Source of the DNA: Gryganskiella cystojenkinii
Lineage: Eukaryota; Mortierellomycota; Mortierellomycetes; Mortierellales; Mortierellaceae
DNA: 19,421 nucleotides
Direction of reading: 5' to 3'
NCBI GenBank assembly: GCA_015852425.1
Contig: JAAAIG010000741.1
Coordinates: forward strand, 1 to 19,421
Below the pieces are notes generated by a model. The model did no database searches. It saw nothing but the letters and a program-made list of their open reading frames with translations, and was not told where the DNA came from. Positions 1 through 9,073 of this stretch are shown piece after piece; within the stretch, counting starts at the first letter, position 1, and each line of letters starts with the position of its first letter. A program made the translations under genes and the position numbers.

Positions 1-1671
1 TCAAGAAAAGGGATAAGATTAGTTAACCGGTGAAAGAAAATAGGGATGATGAGCTTGTATGGTCAAGCTATATGGGGAGAGAGAGAGAGAGTGAGAAGGA
101 GAAGGAGGAGGATAGGTTGAGCAATAGTTCCTTACAAAGTTTGCAGCCAGATCGTCACTGGTCATGTCTAATCCATCGTCAATAATGGCCACATTGACAC
201 CAGTGCCGTTGATTCCTATTCATAGGTCGATTTTTTTTTTTTTTTTTAAGAAACGTTTACGTTTAGTCCAAAATGATTCAGAAGTATCGCCCATGCTTTG
301 TTGACACTCCCTCTTCAACAGTACCTTGTTCCCAGACTCCTGTTACATTGATATCGTGCCTGTCCTTGGTATTATGCTACGAAAATAAATATGTAGCGAT
401 GAGTATCATATCAATTTTTTTTTTGTGGAGGAATATCAGAAAAGCAATTAATTCCTCGAAGCTATCCATTTTTTGTTTTTTACCAAATGCCACTGGTATT
501 TGAATCCTGGGTCCTCGATCCCAAATGCGATTGCAACCCCATCCTCGGGTTGATCCTCTCCAATCTGTTCTTCTTCGAGTTCCTCCTCCGTTTCTTGGCC
601 CTCTTCGACAACAACGTCCTCGTACTCTTCGTCTTCACCCTGAGCGGTTTTCTCTCTATTTTTGTCCTCCTTGCTCCCGTACTCGGAGTCCAAGACCGGC
701 TCGGAGTCCTCGTTGTCGGGTCCCTCCACTTGATCATCCATCTGGACATCATCATCGGCTACCTCTTCTTCTTCTTCTTCTTCTCCATCGTCTTCGTCGT
801 CCTGTCGTCGAGATCCTGGGGTCGGTCGTCTTTTACGGACTTTTCGTTGACTCCTTCTCACACTAGCTTCTCCCTGCATCTCTTTTTTGATCTCGACTTC
901 TGACTCTGGGAGAGGAGCCCGTTTCTTGATCCGTTGACGAAGCGTCTGCTTATATATCTCGCCCATCCGTTCTACGACTTGAACTTCCTCTTGCGATTGC
1001 TGATCACGTTTTCTCAATATTTGTTTGTTGCCGGATCCATCTTCCTCTGTAAGAGTCTCATCCACACCTGTGGAGTAACGTTTTTTGAGCTGGTAAAATC
1101 TCTCGACAATCGGATCGACGAGTTCCTCCTCGTGGTCTTCTTGCGAGGACCTTGGATCGGCCATCATCCCACTGTTGCTTAGCGATTCGACCGCGGACGA
1201 CTCTTCCCTGGCGACCAAGAGTGGTGAACTGGAACAAGACGGGTGGAGGGTCGAGGTCGAGGCTATGAGGGATCGTCTGAAGAGTCGGTTTGGTTGCATA
1301 ACAATCGACAATGTTGTTGGCTGTCTCGTCTTTTTAAGCGTACTGTAGAGATAATAATCGGACAGGGGTCCGACCCTGGATTCAAACTCGAGCCCTAGTA
1401 ATTGGCCCATTGTCCTTTGTTGCCGCTGTTGTTGTTGGTCATCGTCCGTGTTAAAAAAGACATTGGGTTCTGCGGGCGAGGGCGACGGTAAAGGTGAGGA
1501 CGACTGTGCTTGCTGTGTTATACGGATTAGATAGTAGTCCCTGTGATCGTGATCATATTGAGGAATGTAGGAATCGACTGCTGCGAGCGACGCTCTAGCC
1601 AGATAGACAACCGTGGAGAGGAGCGCGATCCAGGTTGCAAAGAGTATCCGTGTCATTGGTGAAGCGCTCAT
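1..1671 (-). CDS. Kexin-like proprotein convertase, second copy (3' end beyond left edge)
   Basis: Secretory subtilase predicted to cut precursors after dibasic residues in the late Golgi. I read three exons: 1671-484, 376-325 and 215-136; the next acceptor lies left of base 1. All donors and acceptors are GT/AG and the frame stays open. Residues 7-31 are a signal peptide or anchor. A kexin-type pro-domain follows (DYYLIRI near 46, LGLEFESRVGPLSDYYLYS near 93-110). A likely autoprocessing site, IKKR, ends at residue 251 and is followed by APLPESE. Residues about 290-375 are almost solid Glu/Asp. The catalytic domain starts at PGFKYQWHL, and the catalytic Asp (IIDDGLD) is residue 426. The His, Asn and Ser regions, P domain and membrane span are outside the window, so integrity cannot be judged. 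The complete neighbour at 2327-6014 is a close paralogue in the same direction. The ATG at 1671 is the first in frame and precedes the signal sequence. Confidence 0.9.
231..247. repeat. T17 homopolymer inside kexin-copy intron
   Basis: Seventeen consecutive T on the plus strand. On the coding (minus) strand this is A17 just upstream of the acceptor of the second intron of the left-hand kexin gene, where a pyrimidine tract would be usual. Confidence 0.95.
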
Positions 1672-2326
1672 TTATGGTTTTTTTTCTAAGGATATATATT
1701 GGTGGAACAGGGAGAATATGTTGAGAAAAGTAGAAATAAAAAGAGAAAGAAAAAAAAAAAAAAAAAAGACTCAAGAAAGTAAGCGCAAAGAAAGGGAATA
1801 AAAAAGAAAGGAGAACTGGAATGAAAAATTAACAATCTCAAAAGGGGGGGTTTGTTGAAGGGGAGAGAGGAGGGAAGTGAGTAGGATATTAGGGATCGAA
1901 AAAAGGGAAGGGGGGTGAGGGTGAAGACGTCTGCGTTTCCAGACAGCAATGGAGCACCCATGTTAAAAGCTCATGGGTAGTAATGTAGTAATGAGAGATT
2001 CTCTTCATTCATGGTCCCTTCTACGAAATACGTGTTCACAGTCGAAACGCGTAACAGGGAAAGAAATTAGGTAGAATGTGTTGTTCGCAAGTTCGTGTGC
2101 ACTTCTCTGTGCATGCAGGTCCTGATTACACTATCAGGAAACCGTTTTGCTGCTCGAGACCCTCCCATGTTGTAGCTTCTATCGTTTTTTATGTATGAGA
2201 TAATGTATTTTTTTTTTTTATCTTTTGTTTGTCTATATCATTGGTATCGGGGAGGATGGATATTGAAAATGAAGAGACGGTTGCAAGGGTATGTTTCTAT
2301 TCTATCTCTCGAAAAAAATATATTGT
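1672..2326. other. Intergenic region between the two kexin genes
   Basis: This 655-bp stretch holds the 3' flank of the complete kexin gene and the upstream region of the second copy. It contains an A18 run (1750-1767), purine-rich sequence around 1735-1920, an AT-rich TATATAT element near 1692-1699, which is too close to the ATG at 1671 to be an obvious TATA box, and a T run near 2210. I see no supported gene. The open frames here are low-complexity Lys/Glu/Arg or Phe/Leu shadows. Confidence 0.6.
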
Positions 2327-5300
2327 TTAACGACGCGATCCATCCTTAGACTTGACCAACGTACTAAACTCATCCCATTCACCCTTGACCCTCGACTCTG
2401 AACCAGCGCCTGACTGATGATCCGCGAAATCATCATCCTCCTCATCGTCATCCTCCTCCCTCTCTGCAACCTCAAAACTGCTCTCGCGTTCTATCTCTTC
2501 ACCACTCGATAGTGGGCTCGAGATATTATCCCGAGTAGGATGTGATCTTGCCTCCTTCATCCGACCACCGTCTTCTTCCTCGTGATCAGATTCCACGAGG
2601 TTACTCCGGTCAAAGACAATTCTCCTCGCTTCCGGGTCCAGGTTATCGTTTTCATCCTCTTCATCATCACTGCCTCCAAGCTCATGTGTCGGCAATTCGT
2701 CAAACTCATAATCGCCGCGACGACCCAACAGTCCTCCACGCTGCCCGGCTTCCTCTTCATCCAAGCCACCACCGAAAAGGTTTCGAGGGTTGGTCCTTTG
2801 ACGATGCATCAGGAAGAGGGCCGCGCCGATGGCGACAAACATTCCTGCAAACATGACATAGATGAACGGACTGATTTTGACGACGAGTTGGCCATCATCT
2901 TTTCCAGCCTCGTCGGGGAGCTTTGTCGGCGCTGGGATTGAAGGTGAGGTGGTTGGTTGAGCAGGGGCGGGTGCGGGTTCCTTGGGTGCTGGCGCAGGAT
3001 TGACTGGAGTAACCGGTTCTACAGGTTTAGCACCTGCGACGATGGCACCATGCAATCCAAGTTTCCAGTCGATAAACGTTCCAGTGTTGGAGGCGTTGGT
3101 CCGGTCGTAGACTGTCAATGTCCAGACTCCAAGGGGGCTCTCCGACCTATTGAAAGGCAAGAAAATGGAAAAACACACCAAACAAACAAGAGACATTGTT
3201 AATAAAACCAGGTCCTTGCCTTTAAGTCATCTTGACCAGCACTGGCCGAACTTTTTTTTGTTGTGGTTGTTGTTGTGTTTCCTTACCAATGCTTCACAGA
3301 CATAAAGGTCCAGTCGACAATACCCTCGGAACTGTTATCAAGTTGTCTCGCGACTGCGAGATTCGAAACGATATTATCGGGCGATCTGAGCTCGACTTCG
3401 ATTTCGCCTCGGTACATGTGTTTAACATTCATCGTGACCGTGACGTGTTCCAGCGATCCAAACTGAACAGCTTTCAACGCCTTCTCAGTCACCAAGAAAC
3501 TCGATGGCAGTCCCAATGTACCCGTGTGTCCCGAGGCATCGTCGGTCCCCGAGGGGATATCCCCATTGACCGTGATCACGGGGGATTCGAACGTGACCTG
3601 GGGTCCAACCGAGACCCAGGTCTTGGCAGCCTCGACCATCCTGTACGCATCCAAAGATCCATAGCCGTACTTGTGGTTGAACAACCGACCGACAGACGTT
3701 TCCTTCCAATCCGGATCGTTCTCATCCACAGGCAGGGCCGTATTCATTGCCAGGTACTGGATATCCCGCCAGTTCAGATCCGGTCTAAAACGTACACACG
3801 CATTCAGAGTTGATATATGGATAGATGGGGGGGGATAAGTACCGTCATTGTGAGGTGGCGATTGACTAAAACGCAAGCGAAACAATCAAAGTTGCCGCAC
3901 GGTGTTTACCTGACTTCCAGTACGAGGGCAAAAATTCCTGCGGCAATGGGCGCGGCAGCAGACGTTCCACTATGACGGTCATAACAATTCCTTTTACCGG
4001 TGTCGCATGTGTACTATAAGGATCGCAGTAAAAGAAAAGAAAAATACAAAAATAGATTCTAAAGTGTCAGTCAAAAAAAACAAAAAAAAAATCCAGGGGT
4101 CTATGTTGATCCCCGTCCATTGTTACAACCTTCCATAAAAAGCAAGACTTACGATCCAACTGTTATCGCCAGAACTGTAAGTAACGCCCAGTTGCGCCGA
4201 GCAAGCCTCCGAGTAAACAGGGTGTTGGTTCGTCCTCGTAATCGCACCGATCGAGATTGTATACCTACTGTTGGTATACCCATCAAAATTGCAATTGTCC
4301 CCGGATCGACCTCCATTGCCAGTTGCAAAGACAAAGATACTGCCTTTGCCATCACGTCCTTTCGTGACACCGTTAACGAACGCGTCCAGTAGCATTCCCG
4401 TCGGTCCTTCCATAGACTTGCCATCGTCAGGTGGTCCCCAAGAGCAGGAATAAATCTGAGTCTCATTAAACCCAAAATTCAGAGCCTCGGCTTCTTGAAC
4501 ATCCGTGATGGGCCCAGAAAGGATTCGGATCCCGGCGACCTTGGCATCCCAAGCAACACCGACACCGCAGAGATCGTTTCGAGCCGAGGCGATCTCTCCT
4601 GCACAACGTGTTCCATGGTTATCGTCCCATAGAATGGGGAGGGGTAGATCCTGGTTGTTATTAAAGTCGTGCGAGCCAGCCTTGTGCTAAGAAAGAGGAA
4701 CACAGGATAAAAGGCGATTAGAACAGTGTGAGCGCTTTTTACGCTGTTATTGAAGACTAGAGTCGAACCGTCCAAGAGATTGGTGCACGTTTCTTTGTCG
4801 TCCTCAATCCCACAGTCATTGGCGTTCATAATGAAAGGATCCGGGCTCCTTCTTGGGGTTCTGTGTCCTGCTCTGTCGTACGGATAAAAACACAAAACAT
4901 TGGAGGAAGAAGAGAGAAAAAAGTAGGATCAACAACTTACAAAGTTTGGCAACAAGTCCTCACTACGAGCGTCCAGACCGTCGTCAATGATACCGACAAT
5001 GGCGCCCTTTCCAGTGATACCTTGGTCCCATACTCCTGTTACGTTGATATCATTTCCTGGTTCACGGGTATTATGCTATTATTGAAAAGTAAGACGAACA
5101 ATGAGACAGGGTTAACAAAAAGCCCGTTTTTTCGGTTTTGTCCTCTTGTCGTCTTTTCCAGACCGTGGTTGCGACTCCCCTTTTGGAAACAAAGAAGGGA
5201 CTTTCTTCAAGAAGAACGAAACGGCTCTCTCCTTTCTTGCCCTGTTGCCCTGGATGTTTTGCGCTTCTTTTTTTCTTTTCCTGCTCCTTTCTCTCTCTGC

Positions 5301-6014
5301 CCTCCTGGATGGTGCGGCCCTTGTTGAGGACACCACGCCAGGACTGGAAAGTAAAGAAACTGTAACGCAAGATGTAGTTCAAGCGAATTGTCAAAAAAAA
5401 AGAGAACTTACAAGATGCCATTGGTAGGTGAATCCAGGGTCTGCGATTTGAAATTGAGCTGCGATCCCATCCTTTGGTTGTTGTTCTCCCTGAACGTTCT
5501 CATCCCTTCGTTCGAGCTCTGCTTGCAGGGTTCGCTTGACTCGCAGACGGGGAACTTGCTTTTGAATCGGTCCCAGGGGGTGACCCTCTTGCACAACACT
5601 CGTTTTGCTACTTGCGCCGCGTTTCTGCAACAGTTGTCGATGGAATGCCTTGGACTGTTTGAGTTCATGGTACCTCCTAAGGACAATATCCTGGTATTCG
5701 CCGTCGGTCGTCATTGTTGAATTCTTCTTTGTTCCTGTTTCATTCTCGTCATAGGATCGTTTCTCGGGTGCGGTCTTGGGGTAAGAATAGAGATGATACT
5801 GAGAGAGCTCCCCGACCTGACCCAGGTACTGGACGCCCAGATGCTCCGCCAGTTCCTGTGGGGGTGGGGCAGTGCTGAGATCGTTTATTTTGACGGCATA
5901 GTAATGAAAGTTTTCATTGTCGTGGGCATGAGGCTTCGCGGCGGTAGAGAAGGAGGAAGCGGAGGAGGCACAGAGGGCCAATGCGCCCATCAACAAGAGT
6001 GTGGGCTGCTTCAT
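2327..6014 (-). CDS. KEX2: Kexin (KEX2-type) Golgi proprotein convertase, complete
   Basis: Ca-dependent serine protease that processes secretory precursors after Lys-Arg/Arg-Arg in the late Golgi (known role of the family). Six exons: 6014-5412, 5075-4941, 4686-4153, 4013-3910, 3784-3287, 3146-2327. All introns are GT-AG and the join gives 897 aa. Signal peptide at residues 1-21. Kexin pro-domain about 36-77. Likely autoprocessing at RVKR ending at 161. Catalytic residues: Asp232 (IIDDGLD), His270 (DNHGTRC), oxyanion Asn370 (ATGNGG) and Ser442 (SGTSAAAP). The P domain is about 490-655 (HVTVTMN, WTFMSVKHW, GVWTLTVYD). A Pro/Ala stalk follows at 664-700 and the membrane span is 716-738. The cytosolic tail has YEFDEL at 771 and acidic runs at 784-789, 811-817 and 853-867. 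Length and domain order are normal for kexin. The upstream sequence is CT-rich on the coding strand. A tandem paralogue lies downstream. Confidence 0.95.
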
Positions 6015-6877
6015 TTGAGTTGCTTGGCGAAGGAGAGAGAAGGAGAGCGGAGAAGAAGGACGTGAGAAGGAGGAGGGGAAGAAGGTCCGTATGCAGTCTT
6101 TTCTATCCCGATTGATGTAATTAAACGATTTTAGTGATTTGATTGATTTGATTGTATGTGTGAATGTGTGTGGAGAAAGAGAGGGGATGGAAAGGAAGAA
6201 AGATGATGACTTATTATTTTTATGTTTCTGTTGGTGCGACAGGCAAGTGATTTAATAAAATGTTTCTCTTTCTCTTTTCAGCCCTGAAAATAGGTGCTGC
6301 TAGGCGCCGTTGGTCGATGCTGGGCGTGGCAGTCCGCCGCAGGGCCACCACAACATCTCGATTCTGACAGCCCACGTTTCCTTTGTGCTCTCTTTGGTGC
6401 CCCTGGACAGTAAAATACGGCGTGCTCACTCGAAGAAAAATCAAAAATACTATCCCTATATTCTATTCCACCGTTCCAGGGTCTCCAGCGCAAGAACAAG
6501 TCTTTTTGCTTTTAACACAGTCGGCTTACAATTGTCCACAATCTGCTCAAGGGGACGAAACACTATGCCGCTGTACACAGTCAGGTCAGGTCAGGAACGG
6601 AGACTGCTCAGTCCCAGGGCTTAGATGTTTCCTCTCGACTGGTGGGTGCACAAGTTCATGAGGTCCAGCTTTTTCGTCTACACATCTGTTTTTTTCTCTC
6701 TCTCTAGTCGCAGCAGGACGTACACTGGAGCCTGCACCTCGTACACCAAACACGACTCTTTCCTAGCAACCGTTTATTACTATGAAAAAAGAGGATAAAA
6801 GAAGTTCGAGGTATTTACCGACCAGCAGCATAAGAAAACTTCCTTCCTCGTCTCTTGTTTCCACTTTACACGATAGA
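6015..6877. other. Intergenic region upstream of kexin gene
   Basis: Holds the kexin promoter side (coding-strand CT-rich leader at about 6015-6080) and the 3' flank of the PARG-like gene. Open frames on both strands at about 6220-6660 match no family I recognise. The only one with any protein-like character is the short cysteine-rich frame listed separately at 6521-6661. A small direct repeat, TCAGG three times, occurs at about 6580-6594. Confidence 0.5.
6521..6661 (+). CDS. Possible 3' exon of a small cysteine-rich protein (unrecognised)
   Basis: After a good-looking 3' splice site (TTTTAACACAG ending at 6520) an open frame encodes 46 residues to a TGA at 6659-6661, with six cysteines spaced C-x11-C-x-C-x11-C-x6-C-x6-C. 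Such spacing is typical of small secreted cysteine-rich proteins of fungi, but I could not find a matching 5' exon with a start codon and signal peptide upstream. It may therefore be a relic or chance. I do not recognise a family. Confidence 0.2.
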   Translation, partial: SAYNCPQSAQGDETLCRCTQSGQVRNGDCSVPGLRCFLSTGGCTSS

Positions 6878-8534
6878 CTATGCTTCGGCCGCAGACTCGG
6901 ATTCGTCTTCATCGAGAACCTCGTCCGGACTCTCCATGACCCGTTTGAACGTATCATAATTAAAAGAATCCTCGACTGATCCATCAGTACTCTTGTAGTC
7001 CGTGATCGCAAATACAATCTGGCTGAATGTTCGACCCTTTTTGATCCCTCCCATATAATTGGACCGGATAACTTCCTTGAATATCCTGGCGACCGACTCT
7101 GGTGGGTTATGAAGACGACCACATCCGAACGCCGATAATACAATAGCGTCGTGACCTATGAATATTTCACCGGGTTATTATTATTAAAAAACATAGGTAC
7201 CTGAATACGTGAGAGAGTCCAGTATCAGGAACCAATGCTTCCTCTAGCTTACCATTGTCCAAGGCGATTCTAAACATGTTTTGAATCTTTTTCTTGGTGA
7301 TAATCATTGCTCTTTCGCCCAGGATCATCTCGCTCGCTTCATTTGGGATTAACGGTGGGTTCCTGAGTGGCGCCATGGCCTATTTTTTATATACCATAAG
7401 AGGTCGGATAGATCTCGTTTGTCAGTATTAAAAGAACTCTGTCGGTCTCTTCCATTTAACAATGAGTCTCTCACTTCAAGGTCAACCAGATAGGTCAACC
7501 TGATAGAGATAGAGTAGGTTCTTACCAAAAAACTCATCCACTCGGGTCGATCCAAGAACGCATCGCTCTCTGCGCTCGATTTCCTCAAGACCACCATGTT
7601 GGGACAGTAGACTGCTCCTTGACTCGGGAGTGGGTAAAACTCTGATCGCCGGGGTTCCGTGTCAAGGCATTGATAGAGGTTTGTCCTTCGAAAGAGACCT
7701 GCTTCCTGTGTCGTGCCATCTGCTCTGTAGTCTATTTTTTAATAACAAGAAACAAAAGAAGGGACCGTAAGTTTTCCACCGTACCATGCCTCAGTTGGAC
7801 AAAATGTATCCAACTGACCCCATCAAACAATCAAAGAAAAAATAAGGAGGATCAGGCAATGTACCTCCTCCAGGGAACTCTCTATTAGCCATATCGAGCA
7901 CAATGGGTTTCAACCCTTGCCGCTTCAGTTTCAGGGCTTCGTCCAAGGAATCAGCATTGACGACCTTGATGACGGGGTCCTTCTGAGAATCCATTATCTG
8001 TCTCCGGATCCTTGCGCCTTGGTATAATCGAGCCCGCCGAACACCAGAGTACAGTTTTTCCTTGTCGAGGACAACGACGGCGCCTGCGCTCGTCTTGTAC
8101 TGCAGCGATTCCAGAGCATGTATTGTCTCGGCCATCCGCGGACCGAGTTGGGCGCTTTGACCGAATCGAAAGGAGGAAGACCCTGGGGAACAGAATCGGA
8201 TAAAGGCAAGAAAGAGGATCAAGAGGGTCAAAGTGAGCGAGACCTGGTACCAGTTCCGTTCGAGACCTCGACGGGTTCGTATCCGATGAAAGCGTCTGAT
8301 ACGGTTGAGGGATTGGTGGGTAAAAGAGGAAAGGCGCGCGAGGGGTGTTCTTGGCTGAGAAAAGAAGCCGCCGGGTAGGGATGTTGAGTTTGTACGGATG
8401 GTGATGTTGGGTTTGACATTGTTGCTGTAGAGTAGATGTTGATAGGAAAGAGGACGAGGGCTGGAGGAGAAGGACATTGACATTGGTCTGGAGAAAGGAG
8501 GGGGGTCCGTCTTTTTCGAGGAGACGACGGACAT
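6878..8534 (-). CDS. Membrane-anchored microbial-type PARG / TIGR02452 (DUF2263) protein, altered catalytic motif
   Basis: Macrodomain-related fold; family members remove ADP-ribose from proteins. Four exons: 8534-7865, 7731-7526, 7379-7253, 7155-6878, all GT-AG, giving 426 aa. The first ~90 residues are Ser/Pro/Arg-rich. A single hydrophobic span at about 95-114 follows a basic stretch, suggesting a type II anchor. The domain then reads MAETIHAL, VVNADSLDEALKLKRQG, VLDMANREFPGG, LFRRTNLYQCLD, FYPLPSQGAVYCPN and HDAIVLSAFGCGRLHNPP, all hallmarks of this family. The signature GGG-x(6-8)-QEE is here G-G-Asp224-x7-Gln232-Glu233-Ala234, so the catalytic second Glu is Ala. No alternative splice restores it. 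The tail is acidic. I chose the ATG at 8534; upstream in-frame sequence has no ATG and is low complexity. A TATAAATA motif lies at 8562-8569. The gene is divergent from the SGNH hydrolase at 9074. Confidence 0.88.
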
Positions 8535-9073
8535 TCTTTTTCCGTTGTGTCCTTTTGACGGTATAAATATCCGCTGCTGTGCTCTAAGAATGAAAATAGA
8601 AAAAATATAGTGTTGTTTTGGGAGGAGATAAAGGAGACTAAGAATGTAATGAATGTAATGTAAATGTGGAGAAATTAAAAGAAGACGGTAATGCGAATGT
8701 GGAAGTGAAGAGGGAGGAAAGAGATGGAAGGAAAAGGCGGGGAGGAGGAAGGGAAGAGGGGGAGGAGGAGAACAAAAAGAAGTTTCTGTTTTCAGGGCAA
8801 ACAGCAAACAACAGACAAAAGCTTATCAGTGATCACTCTTTCTTTAAAGGTCAGCTTATTTTCCGCTTTGATCCCTTCCCTCCCCCCTCTCATTCAAAGT
8901 TTGCATTGTTTCTTTGCGCAATCCCTTTTCCTCTTCCCTTCCCTTCCTCGTTTCCGGTCTGCCAGAAATAGACATTGCCTACAACACCATCAAGACCCAC
9001 CACATCATTCCCAATCACTGATTCTCTCTATCTCACTCTTTCGTCATCTGCTGGAAAATCAATCAAAGACGCG
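8535..9073. promoter_or_regulatory. Shared divergent promoter region of PARG-like and SGNH genes
   Basis: This 539-bp gap separates two divergent start codons, so it must hold both promoters. TATAAATA (8562-8569; TATTTATA on the minus strand) is 28 bp or more upstream of the minus-strand ATG. A purine-rich block with G runs (about 8700-8770) could form G-rich secondary structure. Pyrimidine-rich plus-strand sequence at 8874-8960 precedes the plus-strand gene. The exact transcription starts cannot be read from sequence. Confidence 0.5.

Noticed and set aside
76..117. GA-rich tract as a regulatory element
   Set aside because: It lies inside an intron of the left kexin gene, just after the donor, and looks like simple-sequence DNA.
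487..903. Plus-strand open frames opposite the kexin pro-region (also 525-866)
   Set aside because: They are antisense shadows of the Glu/Asp-rich coding strand (Phe/Leu/Val-rich), without domain or splice support.
4743..4895. Possible extra exon inside the 254-nt second intron of the complete kexin (a donor-like GTAAAA at 4742 and an open frame before it)
   Set aside because: The direct join NF to HKAGSHDFNNN matches the kexin family exactly in length and phase. The open frame has no acceptor in the right phase with a pyrimidine tract, and an insertion here would disrupt the catalytic core.
8535..8807. N-terminal extension of the PARG-like protein up to 8807
   Set aside because: The extension starts at TTG, contains no ATG before 8534 and is Pro/Phe/Leu-rich translation of a pyrimidine-rich leader.
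8975..9073. Earlier start of the SGNH hydrolase at 8975
   Set aside because: The codon at 8975 is TTG; the first in-frame ATG is at 9074.
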